Below, one piece after another: positions 47,175-58,778 of a stretch of DNA of 64,000 nt. Each line of letters opens with the position of its first letter. Positions within the stretch are counted from its first letter, which is position 1. Below the pieces are notes generated by a model. The model had not been told where the DNA came from. It did no database searches and was given only the letters and a program-made list of their open reading frames with translations. Made by a program: the position numbers and the translations under genes. Source of the DNA: Morinoia aosen (lineage: Eukaryota > Arthropoda > Malacostraca > Amphipoda > Talitridae); the NCBI GenBank assembly GCA_030386875.1, contig CM059578.1:19019009-19083008 (forward strand). Reading direction: 5' to 3'.

Positions 47175-48335
47175 AGAAACATAATGGCAAACAGAGGAAT
47201 ATGCCTTTTCTTGTACCAACGGTGTGGCGTGAGCCAACAAATAATGTACCTGATTGTTGTATTTGCTTGTCGAATATCAAGGGATTCTCAAATAAGATCT
47301 AGCCAAACATTGTATATTCAGATTGTGAGTTAGCTGTAAAGCCAGTTCCTCATAATGAGATACCAATCCCAGTTCCTCCACCAGCTTCATTGTACAGTTA
47401 AAGAAGATGATTCACCGCCTGAAGAGAAAGAGAACAGTGACGATGAATTATTAGTAGACAAGTCTGAAGCAGAAAATATCCACTTGATAAATGAAGAAAA
47501 ATTGACTGAGTTGGCGAGGGACTTATTGCATAACTGTAGGGCTCCAGACTCCAGAACCGAAATCCTCTTGAGAACGGCACAAAAATATCAAGTTTCCGTT
47601 TGCGCTCGGCGGCTTCACCTTCTATAACCTTCTATAAATAAGAAGATAATTTTTTTCCTTCTTTCCTGATGTAAATGGTCTCATGAATTAACTAGGAAGC
47701 GAGGATTTGCGTGATGAATGCAGATTATTCACCGATGCCAGCCCTATTAGCCTCAAAACTGTGTTGCTACACAATGACTACAGGTATAAAAAACCTTCGA
47801 TTCCTGCTGCACATGATGTTGTCATAACAGAGACCCATAACGCAACGAAGTTTATTTCGGAAGGTGCTTATTTATTACTTCATAAGAAGGATATCCGGTG
47901 TGATGTCAAAGTAATTCTCTTATTTCTTGGGCAACACCTACGATACATATAATAGAGAATATGCGTTTTACGTGTCCATGGAAAAGCCGTTACGACAGGG
48001 ACCAATACACCACCAAAATATGCCCGAAAAAGAAAGATGCACAAATGGTACATAAAATAATACATCGCATGTTTTTGCTACATAAAAAAATACTTCGCAT
48101 CTTTTTGCTCGTACATCCCCAAAAACCTATCTTCCACTTCTGCAAATTAAACTTGGCATTATTAAGAATTTTGTTCAAACAATTCCTCACGATTATGAAT
48201 TCCATTACCCCAAAGAGAAGTGTTGTACTAAGAAAACTGTTGATTGGTTTGAAGAAAGTATATATGTAGGACCGGAGATCAGAGAATTGATTGATGATGC
48301 AGTGTTCAGCAACAAACGACGTCATGACAAATAGA
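47175..48335 (+). pseudogene. Decayed copy 1 of a multicopy arthropod gene family of unknown function
   Basis: In-order fragments on the plus strand: VPTVWREPTNNVPDCCICLS and KGFSNK (47205-47305), AVKPVPHNEIPIPVPPP (about 47335-47385), LTELARDLL (47355-47627 frame), ECRLFTDASPISLKTVLLHN with KKPSIPAA (47707-47952), then LGIIKNFVQTI and an IYVGPEIRELIDDAVFSNKR tail (about 48150-48320). The same blocks appear in copy 2 and, as I recall, in many uncharacterised arthropod proteins dispersed like transposons. Stops and frameshifts are frequent. No catalytic domain is known to me; the C-x2-C pairs suggest metal binding. Confidence 0.65.
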
Positions 48336-51300
48336 GTCCACTGATACCAATCCCTTATCAAGAAACGTCTCAATTATTTTGATACTCGTTCAAAGTATTT
48401 GCATTAATAATTAAACAACAAAGCACAGATTTGCAATCACCTCACCAAAATCTGTTCGTTGGATCACGTTATCCTCAAGTACCAAAAATAATATTAAAAT
48501 TTGTTGGCCTGTGTTATTTTCTAAGATTTAAATATTCCAAAATTTCATTGGCTTATAGTATATTTGGAAAGTGAAAGGGGTGACTCGCTAGATTAATACT
48601 CAATCTTTAGTGTATGGAAAGGATTTGATGACCATTGTTATTGATATTGATTATTGTTATTGGGATGTTATGAGTTTTTCGAACCTGTAATTGAACAGCA
48701 AGGAAATGAATAACATTGAGATAAGTTACTCACAAATTGACTTGTATTTAATTAGTACCAACGATATTAAGCTGACTCCTCGGTAGTCCTCTGCCATATG
48801 TGAGTCAGGCTTTCACTCGCGACGAAAATATAAATTTTTTTATTGGAAATTAATAAGAATACAGCGTTAGTGTTCACCTATGAATGTTTATATTCGAACA
48901 TCACGAAAGCGGTCTTCATAAGATACAGATCTTCTGTTTCCTTAAGAGCATCATCTAACGAATAAATATTGAAGGCTTAACTTTGAAATTTTCACTCAAC
49001 TTGGACTGATAGTATTTTTAGCTAGTAAACTAACAGTTTGATTTTGAAAAGATTTGAAATTCGTAAATTGAATTTTTAGAGAAACAGCTACTCTCCGAGG
49101 CTTAATCTGTGGCTGGATGATAATAAAATGTGATTTATATTTCCTCAATGATTTGCGTTTGGGAATATGATGGCTGATAAATATTGTTTGCTAAACAGAA
49201 AAAGAAATTGTCTTTATGTATGAGGTACTTTATATTGTTGTTGACCCTGTGCAGTCTCCATTTATTTCAAACCTTAAAAGATCATTTGTATGAGCTACTC
49301 CAACATCACTGGAGAATTTTAAAGGCTATATAGTGTTTTCCAGAACACTGGGCGTCAACATTCATGTGAGGCAGGAGACTGTTGAAGGTTCTTGACAACG
49401 ACGAATGCTGGCTCTTCCCGCAACGATGAGAGTTTGCGCTCAATGTTATCGGAGCAGATTGAGAAGAATCGAGGACAGTCGCATCAAGACTGCGGGAAAT
49501 TTATTGAATGCGATCTCCATAAAGAGAAATATCATTTATCTTTTTGATTTTGGTATTGTGCAGAGAGGACGTAGCTTCATGGTATGTTTCTGTGAATACC
49601 TAAGCAATATGTAACTATGAATTTTCTCATGGTACCCATTTTCATTTTGATGCCTCCTCTGAAAGTCGATCTCTGAGAGCACAAAATCTACTCTTTTAAC
49701 CTTCGCACTGAGGATAATGCGTGCTACTCGTACTCTGTGTCGATTTTAATTGTAACATGTCGTCCGTTTGACATGACCAACATGATGGCAGCATGCAGAT
49801 GTCTGGGACACGTCGAGAAATTTAACTTGCATCCATCCGCAAGTTCATAAACTCGTCTGCAGTTTGGGAAGCATTAAAACTAGTTCAGATCCATTGTACG
49901 TCAGTAGTCAACCATAGCTCTGCAAAAACAGTTCAGTGCTTGCCGTCTTCCGCAGCTCTCATGACGCTAATCAAATGCGGGAAAACAGCTAGTTTTCTTA
50001 AATTATAGATCAGCTGCTCTAAATTCTTTAAGGATAAATCACATTCAATTTAAATCTCTTATTTCTGTTATTAGACGCTAGTAGTTTTCCTGTGCTTGGA
50101 TTTTCACATCTTATATTAATTATTCGTTTGAATGGAAGGTGATTCATTTCACATTTAATTTACAATTTAATAGAAGTTACGAAATCATTTATCAAAATAT
50201 ATATACATATGACGAAATAGTCTTCTTTCAAAAATGTAAATAAATGCTTTCGTTGTCAATACCAGGCGCACAAATTCAAGAAAACGGATTCATTTTTACG
50301 CAATAGAAATATATCAAGCTAGATAGTTGTCCAAAATCTTGGCGCCTGCATGTTCAAACAGAGAAGAGTTGAAGTATCGAGCCTAACTAAAGGGGTCTGC
50401 ATGCGGGTATTTTCGATAACGATACTAGAATAATAGCAGGGCAAACAATTGCTTATATCGCGATTCGAAAATCAAGTAAATAACGGACATCTACTATCAA
50501 TAACGGACGTTGTTCAATTTTAGGTCAATTAGAAAAGCATTGTAAGTACGAGAAACTATGCCAGCGTGATAAAATAGATTCAAATATGAAAACGAGATAA
50601 TGATTCTTTGCTAACCGTGAGGAAAGAGTATACAAGTTTAAATTGATGTAATTGTAGCTCTATGTTAAAGATGCAAAATGGCACAATGATTTATGTTTTT
50701 AAAAATGTTCAAGAACCACACCTGATGAACGAATGAAATGAGGAGTCAGCGCGTTAGTTATGCGAAAAGTGTCTCGAGTTCAGCAAATCTGTCACCAGCG
50801 TACGAGAAGTACCACCATTGTACAACATGGTGCAATGTGCACAATTTTTCTCAAGAGTCGGTAAGAGTCAAGAGTGACTAATCCCTTTTCTTTCATGCGA
50901 AATGGAAGCAACGCGAGTTTATCAGAGTTTACCATTTCTAGGATAACAATGATTCAGGGAAATTACCCTTTTTCACGTGGGACCAACCAGCCATTACAAG
51001 GTTTTCTGATTGGAAATCAATAAAGTGTAAAAATGGTCTCTACGTGTGGGAGAAGTTAGGTTTGAAACAACACTAGAATTATGCAGTGAATGCTGACACG
51101 TAATCAGGTAAAAAATAATGTCCGTATTGACTTTCGTTCGAAATTCAAATGCGCTGCTACAGCTGTTACTTGGTTTGTGCTAGATATACACAAGGCTAGG
51201 CATGTCTCAGGTTGCATTGTACGTAAATATCGAAATAGATTTTGCCCACTGCTATAGGTTAAAAATAGGGTGGAGTAGCCTTTGAAAGCCTGTCGTACTT

Positions 51301-51780
51301 CATAATCAAGCGAGAAAAATCTTCGATGTCTTTGATCTCATAGAGAGTTCTTTGATTTTTTTATGACAGGTATAAACATCACCTTCTGGCATAAAAATAT
51401 ATATCAGTACGTTGGTAGCAATAGCTGCTGGGGATTAAATCACTAATTATTTTAATAGAAGAAGTGTCAATAATAATGGCAATATGGTACCACTAGCACT
51501 GGATACTCTGAATTTGTTTTTGAACTACTGGTGTGGTACGTAGTCTCTGTCAGGCAAGCTTCAGCTTAACATTATCACTGGGGAAGAACACATTTTTGGC
51601 TGCATGAGTTCTGACACTCGATTCTTGTGGATTTGAGGTCACTGATCCCAAAAATTACATTCGTTTGTGAAGATCAGGTCTAGTTTTCATGCCATGTGAT
51701 CGTGTTTTTATTTTCATCAAGAATTTTAAATAAACTCAATAGTTCAGTGCTGGTAAAAAGTGTTTACGTTTTTTTACATA
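48336..51780. other. No gene recognised
   Basis: AT-rich DNA between the two copies of the unknown family. The frame at 49405-49614 has no family resemblance. Confidence 0.35.
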
Positions 51781-51786
51781 TTTCAG

Positions 51787-54113
51787 AAAGCTGTTAAAGG
51801 AAAACTGGCTTCTCAATCAAGGAAAAAATGTGAGACGCGTCCGGATGCATTCTGCTACATTTGTGGTACATTCGCAGCTCCAAAGCAGAGAAGGAGCATA
51901 ACTGATTATGTGAAGCGAGCTTACTTTTTTTACTTTCAAGTGAAACTTGGAGTTCAAGATAAACCTTGGGCACTACATAAGGTATGTCATTCCTGCGAAG
52001 AAAACATGCGTCTATGGACTAAAGGAAAAAATAAAAGAAAACGCGTCATTCGAATGATATGACGCGAGTCATGAGACCATGCCACCGACTGATGTTGGTT
52101 TTACTGGTAAATATTGTCAGCTTGTCGCTTACCCTAGTCTAGATTCACCAATCAGACCTGTGCCCCATTCAGATGATGTTCCAAAACCTATCTTCTCTCA
52201 ACTTGCTTTAGTTAACTCGGACAACAAATGTGACCCTGGGTTGACAGAGGAGTCAACTAACAGAAACAGTGACTCGGATTTTGAAGGCGTATCAACAGAG
52301 CTGCCAACATTTAGCCATGCAAAACTTAATGATTTAGTTCGAGATCTGGGCTTGTCTAGAAAGTTTTCAGAATTGTTGGCTTCATGATTTTAAGATAAAA
52401 ACATACTGGGAATGGACAGAAGGGTAACATTCTATCGTAACAGAGAAGATAAAATCTTGCAGTTCTTTGATTCTAAATTCAACTTCATTTACTGTTGTAA
52501 TATTCCTGAATTAGTAACCGCGATGGGAGATGTAGGTTACGATGCGGAAGAGTGGTGTCTGTTTATAGATAGCTCTAATTAAGCGGAGTCTGAATGTGTT
52601 TTATTACAAATAGGTAACATCTTTAGCGCAATACCCGCACAGAACACCCGAAAGAAAGAACACCCGGAACTCACACCCGAAAGAAAGACATGAATACATC
52701 AAAACAGTACTGGAACTACTAAAATATGAAGAACGCAAATGAATCACTTTTGTTTATCTAAAAATGGTCAATTTATTGTTAGAACAGCAAAGTGCCTACA
52801 CAAATATTCTTGCCTTATGTACCCTGGCAGACCGCAGACCCGAAGACAGACATTGGATTCAAAAGGAATGGCTAGTAAGGGAAAATTACAATGTTGGGGA
52901 GAGAACATCATTCATGAACACATAGTGGAACGTGGAAAAATGTTTTCCCGTCCCTTCATGTCAAACTGGACCTTAAAGCCTGGAAACAGTTCGTCGAGGC
53001 GCTCAATACTGACAGGGACTGTTCCAAGTATTTGTTTGACGCGTTCCTCGGTGTAACGACAGAGAAACTCCCCGGTGTAACGACAGAGAAACTCAATGCA
53101 GGCATTTTGACGGCCCTCATATTAGGTAGCTGATTAAAGATCAAACTTTCACTCAACCTATGACTGATGTAGAGAAAGATGCGTGGGGAGCGTTCATTTC
53201 TGTCTCAAGGAACTTTCTTGGAGACAGGAAATCAAAGGAATGTAAAGAACTATTTGAATCTTTATGGAAAGTTTCCAGGTGCTACGTCGCAATTTTAGTT
53301 TTAAGATACGTTTCTTGAACAGTCATATTGGAATCATTTCCGGCAAACTTGGGGATGTGAGTGACGTGCAGGGTGAACGCTTTCACTAAGATTTCAAAAT
53401 CATGGAAAATCGGCTTTAAGGTCGCTGGGACGTTCACATGATGGCCGACTATTGCTGGAGCATTCAGGGAGACTGCTCGTGGGAGCGACGTTCTAGACCA
53501 GTGGTTCTTAACCTGGGGGGCGTGAGCGGATTCCAGGGGGGCCGCGAGCCTCCGCAGTTGAGCCTGATTTTTCCTACTAATGTTCTCGACATAAGAGTGA
53601 ACTTTCACCGTTGCATAAGTTTGAAGACCTATTTACAATATTCTTCGTTGTGAGCTCTTATTTACCAGTCCATCTGCACACAATTTCCACTGACATTGAC
53701 TTTACCTAACCCCTTTACTCTTAACACAGTGTGTTGTGTGAACGTGTCCATGTCTCGTAGTGCTGCATTCTGAAATGACCTTTATGCATCAGCTCATGGT
53801 GGTGTGAGGAATTATACCCTCTGATTGGTCACGCCAGAACAGTGCCTCGGAATCGGCCTCGCATTCAAAATCTATATTGTCAAAGAAACGTTGCCAAAAG
53901 TACAACTAATTCGTTTTTTGTTGTTATATCTCATAGCCATGAAGCCAAATATGTCAATGGTGTAATTGGTTCATATTAAATGGAATAGAATCAATAGATT
54001 CAATAGAAAATCCGTGTTTTTTGCTTCTGCCTTAACCTAAGCGCCTCAGAGTAAAAAAGGTTAAGAACCACTGATCTAGACGGTTCATCAAACGCAAGTT
54101 TCTGCCTAAATAA
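51787..54113 (+). pseudogene. Decayed, nearly complete copy 2 of the same gene family, split by a MITE
   Basis: It begins after an acceptor-like TTTTTTTACATATTTCAG. Blocks in order: RPDAFCYICGTFAAPKQRRS, KPWALHKVCHSCEENMRLWTKG (two C-x2-C pairs, a likely zinc site), IRPVPHSDDVPKP, LNDLVRDLGLSRKFSELLAS followed by a stop, YDAEEWCLFIDSS, LADRRPEDRHWIQKEW, IRQLIKDQTF, DAWGAFISVSRNFLGDRKSK, then (about 53438-53490) MMADYCWSIQGDCSWERRSR. A hAT MITE (53499-54073) interrupts it, and the C-terminus FIKRKFLPK resumes at 54084 with a stop at 54111-54113. Frameshifts, stops and a short duplicated segment (CCGGTGTAACGACAGAGAAACT type, about 53050 and 53072) make it a pseudogene. Function of the family is unknown. 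Confidence 0.7.
53499..54073. mobile_element. hAT MITE, 575 bp
   Basis: TIRs: left CAGTGGTTCTTAACCTGGGG, right ending AGGTTAAGAACCACTG. The flanking 8 bp are TTCTAGAC (53491-53498) and ATCTAGAC (54074-54081), a target duplication with one mismatch, as expected for hAT. There is no transposase frame. Confidence 0.9.
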
Positions 54114-54536
54114 ATCTATCACTCATCCCGAAAGCTACTGATGAATCCACACTGTGTTTGCCAAGATATGTAAAATAATTATGTATTAATTCAACATCAT
54201 TGTAATAAGTTTTGACGTACATTAATTAATTTGTACTGGGGTAGAATTTTATCATTGGTATTTGGTGGTCTACACACACTACCTATATATTGTCAGTAGT
54301 GAAGGGAAGGTAGCTCATTGGAAGAAAACTTGACCCGATAGAAAATAACTCATGCCATATATGATATCTGTGACCTAAATTTCCCCAGGAACAAGTTTCA
54401 AAGTGTATGCAACTGACGAAAAGTAGAATTTTGTTCCCCAGTGCTATGTACGGATTGCTGCATTCGCGCTCGTTAAGAATACATAAGTTTATTTCTCCAG
54501 ACCACTGGGATTTGTGATGTAATATGAGTTTTAACA

Positions 54537-54549
54537 GTCTTTGATCAAT
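54537..54549. repeat. Left target-site duplication of PLE composite
   Basis: GTCTTTGATCAAT here is repeated in the same orientation at 59911-59923, at the far end of the composite. Two or three bases at each edge also match PLE sequence, so the true length is 10-13 bp. Confidence 0.85.
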
Positions 54550-54621
54550 CTAAAACTGAATCCGCATTGACGCGTCTTATTCTTAAAATGAAAAGCAAGG
54601 CGAAAATCGCTGTACGAATTG
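54550..54621 (-). pseudogene. Truncated start of next tandem PLE ORF (stub)
   Basis: From the ATG at 54621 the minus strand repeats the first 24-25 codons of copy A's ORF (MSIRTAIFALLFILRIRRVN) and then meets the target duplication. It is the downstream edge of the pseudo-LTR. Confidence 0.85.
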
Positions 54622-54663
54622 ACATTTTATTATTACAAATAGTAAAGTCTAAATGAATAAAAT

Positions 54664-54699
54664 TGAACGTTTCGAACTAAACAGTTCATCTTCAGCAAA
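54664..54699 (-). ncRNA. Hammerhead-like ribozyme motif, downstream of copy A
   Basis: The minus strand reads TTG, CTGAAGA (54695-54689), T, stem II GAAC/GTTC with a 6-nt loop, GAAA, C, GTT, then CAA pairing with TTG. The core is a full match with A at the free position 7. It lies 43 nt upstream of the stub's ATG. Identical sequence recurs at 57401-57436. Confidence 0.6.
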
Positions 54700-54845
54700 G
54701 AAAAGAATTCTGCGACAAAACAAAACGAAAATGAGTAAATTGAAACTATACTATGCAAACGAATACTACAACATATACAGAAAAAGTCGTAGATGTAAAA
54801 CTAAAATATAAAACAAAACAAAAATTAAAAAACCTAAACTAATGA

Positions 54846-57362
54846 TCATGTATTTGCAACGAGAAGAGGAAAAGCACTTTGAGTATCATTTAGAGGGGGT
54901 CTGAGCCCAAAGATGTATAGCGACTCGAGGATGCGTAAATCAATCATATGAGGGGCACCTGCAAGGATTTTAAAATGATTTACGGAAACAGGGACGTTAC
55001 AGTTTTCGGCATGGGATCGAACAGAGGACAGTGGAGGAGAACCAAGTGGACGACCGGTTCTACAGCTGCGCCCAGCGTGCTCGGCTACTCTGGACATAAG
55101 AGTACGACAGGTGGAACCTATGTACTGTGATTCACAACGTGAACAACTAAACTGGTAAACCACAGAGGAGCACATAGCAGTGGGCAGCTTATCCTTAAAG
55201 CGGAAAAGGGAACCGATTGTGAAATTGTTGAATAGAATAGAATGAATTTTAAGTTGCGGAAAAAACTTGCTGATTAGGAGTTGAACCTCCTGATTTAACT
55301 TGATAGATTGATGACCAAAGAAGGGAAGCTTTAAGAAAAATTTCTGTTGATCACATGATTGGAGTGCCGGCGTTCGATCATAAATCTTAGACAAAAATTT
55401 ACCAATATGTTTATCGATAGTAAACAGAGGAAATCCATTCTTAAGAAAAAATTGTCGTAAAAAGTCAAATTCTTGATGTAAAATTCGAAAGTTAGAACAA
55501 ACTTTAAACGCTCTATGGACGAGAGTTCGAATGCCGCAGAGCTTAAAACGGGTCGCACAGAAACTAAAATAACTAGTACCTAAACCCGAGAAAGTGCCTT
55601 TCCTAAAAACAGAACATTGGAAAGTATTATCAATTCTGCTAACATTGACGTCCAGAAACGGTAAACGGCTGTTCGTTTCATCTTCCCTGGTAAAATTAAT
55701 ATTCTTATGACGAGAATTCAAATAGTTGAGAAAAAGGTCCGCATGAGATCTCTCTTTGAATAGAACAAATGTATCGTCTACATACCTTCTGTAAAAAACC
55801 GGTTTGAAAAGGTTGGGACAGTCATTTAACCAACTTTCCTCATGATGGCACATAAAACAATGGGCGAAAGTTGGACCGAGAGGTAAACCCATGCCCAATC
55901 CGTCTATCTGCTGGTAATATTTGTTGTTGAAGATGAAAAAACAATTGCAAACAGCCAGTTCTAACAGTTTCTGCATAATCTTACGGGAAAACCCCATGAA
56001 TACAGAACAATTTGAGAATAATTTGGCCAAACAGATTTCAATGGTTTCGATCAACGGAACATTTGTAAACAAACTATCTACGTCAAAAGAAGCCATGAAC
56101 AGGTCATCAGTGTTATCAAAGTCTGATAAGCTCTCTACAAAAGATCTTGAGTTGTCAACGGTATAAGAATTCGTAGTAAGGGGTTTTAAGATTGGAACAA
56201 AAAACTTAGCTAGATTAAAACTCGGGGTGTAAAACGCTGCAAAAATTGGCCTAAACTGAAATTTAGAGGAGAAATCTGGCTTATGTATTTTGGGGAGACC
56301 ATACAAAGTACCGGGTCCTGAGCCCGTCGCACGAAGTCTGGTGTAATCCTCTTTAGAAAGAGAACCCTCATTCTTTAAGCGTAGTAAAAAATTATTTATT
56401 TTATCCTCGATGCGCATGGAAAATTTCTGTATTGGCTCTGTAATCTCTTTAAATTTTCGATCCCCTGACAAAATATCATTCATGCTCTCAATGTACCTAA
56501 CCCTATCAACCAAAACCACACCTTTTCCCTTATCAGGCCTAGAAACAATAATATCCTTATTGGAAGCCAGATTCTTTAAAAGAACTATATCGTCTCTAGA
56601 AAAAATTGCAGAGAAAATTTTGAAAGATTTAAAATTATAGAAATATTTATGGGCCACATTCCGGAGCTGACTAGAAAATTGTACAAAATTTAAACACTGG
56701 ACGGACTTTAACTGAAGCAACAACTTCTCGAAACTCAGGTAATAGGAAAAGAAGTTTAACTTGTACACAGGCAAGCAAAATTCCAGACCGAAGGCTAGTA
56801 ATCGGCAAACTCTATCAGGGACATGTAAAGAACTATAGTTAAAGATAACATTTTTAGGATCAACAGGTTCTAGCCTGTTCTCTATACCCAAATCCTGAAG
56901 CTTCCTATTGTGGGTAGCGATTGTTGCACACTCAAAATTCTTATTGATTAATACCGCGTAGCGCTTGACAAGGACACGATCAAGCGGCGAGAAAGAAGAT
57001 AATGACGCTGTGCATTCGTCTAGCTTCGTCGTAAGGTTGCAGACAGTCTTCTTCTTGTTCTTCATTTCACGGAGTAGAAGTTTGGACTGCCAGGAACGGT
57101 AAAACACTGTCGTCTGCAGGGATCTTCGGTACAGCCGGAATCGCAAAAATTTCGGAAATCTATTGTAAATTTTGCAGGATGTCAGGAACTTCACGTCTAA
57201 TCTAGCTTTCGTTAATTTCCTGATTGTATTTTGGTAACTCCGTAAAATTCGAAAACCATTTTCACCGTATCGTTCTCTAACGTAATCTAAAACTGAATCC
57301 GCATTGACGCGTCTTATTCTTAAAATGAAAAGCAAGGCGAAAATCGCTGTACGAATTGACAT
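54846..57362 (-). CDS. Penelope-like element RT and GIY-YIG endonuclease, intact (copy A)
   Basis: 838 uninterrupted codons from an ATG. Residues 1-20 are basic-hydrophobic. RT motifs: SRPDKGKGVVLVDR (274-287), YGLPKIHKP (354-362), FDVDSLFTNVP (426-436, first catalytic Asp), GLGMGLPLGPTFA (488-500), YRRYVDDTFVLF (524-535, catalytic D529-D530), PFLDVNV (568-574). The C-terminal GIY-YIG domain starts near YQFSCSRCESQYIGSTCR (736-753) with a C-x2-C pair, then SRVAEH (757-762) and the conserved Glu in RILESLYIF (810-818). Penelope RT primes on target DNA nicked by this nuclease. One oddity: copies B and C's relatives read FANIFMC after GLPLGPT, while A reads FAHCFMC, a clustered change at 55855-55862 in a conserved motif. 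Otherwise the protein looks competent. Confidence 0.93.
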   Translation of the reverse strand: MSIRTAIFALLFILRIRRVNADSVLDYVRERYGENGFRILRSYQNTIRKLTKARLDVKFLTSCKIYNRFPKFLRFRLYRRSLQTTVFYRSWQSKLLLREMKNKKKTVCNLTTKLDECTASLSSFSPLDRVLVKRYAVLINKNFECATIATHNRKLQDLGIENRLEPVDPKNVIFNYSSLHVPDRVCRLLAFGLEFCLPVYKLNFFSYYLSFEKLLLQLKSVQCLNFVQFSSQLRNVAHKYFYNFKSFKIFSAIFSRDDIVLLKNLASNKDIIVSRPDKGKGVVLVDRVRYIESMNDILSGDRKFKEITEPIQKFSMRIEDKINNFLLRLKNEGSLSKEDYTRLRATGSGPGTLYGLPKIHKPDFSSKFQFRPIFAAFYTPSFNLAKFFVPILKPLTTNSYTVDNSRSFVESLSDFDNTDDLFMASFDVDSLFTNVPLIETIEICLAKLFSNCSVFMGFSRKIMQKLLELAVCNCFFIFNNKYYQQIDGLGMGLPLGPTFAHCFMCHHEESWLNDCPNLFKPVFYRRYVDDTFVLFKERSHADLFLNYLNSRHKNINFTREDETNSRLPFLDVNVSRIDNTFQCSVFRKGTFSGLGTSYFSFCATRFKLCGIRTLVHRAFKVCSNFRILHQEFDFLRQFFLKNGFPLFTIDKHIGKFLSKIYDRTPALQSCDQQKFFLKLPFFGHQSIKLNQEVQLLISKFFPQLKIHSILFNNFTIGSLFRFKDKLPTAMCSSVVYQFSCSRCESQYIGSTCRTLMSRVAEHAGRSCRTGRPLGSPPLSSVRSHAENCNVPVSVNHFKILAGAPHMIDLRILESLYIFGLRPPLNDTQSAFPLLVANT

Positions 57363-57582
57363 TTTATTATTACAAATAGTAAAGTCTAAATGAATAAAAT
57401 TGAACGTTTCGAACTAAACAGTTCATCTTCAGCAAAGAAAAGAATTCTGCGACAAAACAAAACGAAAATGAGTAAATTGAAACTATACTATGCAAACGAA
57501 TACTACAACATATACAGAAAAAGTCGTAGATGTAAAACTAAAATATAAAACAAAACAAAAATTAAAAAACCTAAACTAATGA
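57284..57582 (-). repeat. PLE pseudo-LTR between copies B and A
   Basis: It repeats 54547-54845 almost exactly and holds the end of copy B's 3' region, the hammerhead-like motif and the first 26 codons of copy A's ORF. In PLEs such repeats arise from tandem arrangement, and the upstream one is expected to carry the promoter. Confidence 0.85.
57401..57436 (-). ncRNA. Hammerhead-like ribozyme motif upstream of copy A ORF
   Basis: Same sequence as 54664-54699: CTGAAGA at 57432-57426, stem II GAAC/GTTC, GAAA at 57410-57407, C then GTT. Cleavage here and at the downstream copy would release a unit-length RNA from a tandem transcript. Confidence 0.6.
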
Positions 57583-58778
57583 TCATGTATTTGCAACGAG
57601 AAGAGGAAAAGCACTTTGAGTATCATTTAGAGGGGGTCTGAGCTTAAAGATGTATAGCGACTCGAGGATGCGTAAATCAATCATATGAGGGGCACCTGCA
57701 AGGATTTTAAAATGATTTACGGAAACAGGGACGTTACAGTTTTCGGCATGGGATCGAACAGAGGACAGTGGAGGAGAACCAAGTGGACGACCGGTTCTAC
57801 AGCTGCGCCCAGCGTGCTCGGCTACTCTGGACATAAGAGTACGACAGGTGGAACCTATGTACTGTGATTCACAACGTGAACAACTAAACTGGTAAACCAC
57901 AGAGGAGCACATAGCAGTGGGCAGCTTATCCTTAAAGCGGAAAAGGGAACCGATTGTGAAATTGTTGACTAGAATAGAATGAATTTTAAGTTGCGGAAAA
58001 AACTTGCTGATTAGGAGTTGAACCTCCTGATTTAACTTGATAGATTGATGACCAAAGAAGGGAAGCTTTAAGAAAAATTTCTGTTGATCACATGATTGGA
58101 GTGCCGGCGTTCGATCATAAATCTTAGACAAAAATTTACCAATATGTTTATCGATAGTAAACAGAGGAAATCCATTCTTAAGAAAAAATTGTCGTAAAAA
58201 GTCAAATTCTTGATGTAAAATTCGAAAGTTAGAACAAACTTTAAACGCTCTATGGACGAGAGTTCGAATGCCGCAGAGCTTAAAACGGGTCGCACAGAAA
58301 CTAAAATAACTAGTACCTAAACCCGAGAAAGTGCCTTTCCTAAAAACAGAACATTGGAAAGTATTATCAATTCTGCTAACATTGACGTCCAGAAACGGTA
58401 AACGGCTGTTCGTTTCATCTTCCCTGGTAAAATTAATATTCTTATGACGAGAATTCAAATAGTTGAGAAAAAGGTCCGCATGAGATCTCTCTTTGAATAG
58501 AACAAATGTATCGTCTACATACCTTCTGTAAAAAACCGGTTTGAAAAGGTTGGGACAGTCATTTAACCAACTTTCCTCATGATGGCACATAAAAATATTG
58601 GCGAAAGTTGGACCGAGAGGTAAACCCATGCCCAATCCGTCTATCTGCTGGTAATATTTGTTGTTGAAGATGAAAAAACAATTGCAAACAGCCAGTTCTA
58701 ACAGTTTCTGCATAATCTTACGGGAAAACCCCACGAATACAGAACAATTTGAGAATAATTTGGCCAAACAGATTTCAA
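57583..58778 (-). pseudogene. PLE ORF copy B, 5'-truncated
   Basis: It encodes the equivalent of residues 442-838 of copy A, from EICLAKLFSN through the YVDD motif and the GIY-YIG domain to the same stop. The open frame runs upstream to 58827 only because it reads antisense through copy C; that N-terminus is an artefact of the inverted junction. It retains FANIFMC. It differs from A at few positions (ILVNNFTIG versus ILFNNFTIG, IFKLRPP versus IFGLRPP). Truncated upstream of the first catalytic Asp, so no RT activity is expected. Confidence 0.9.
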
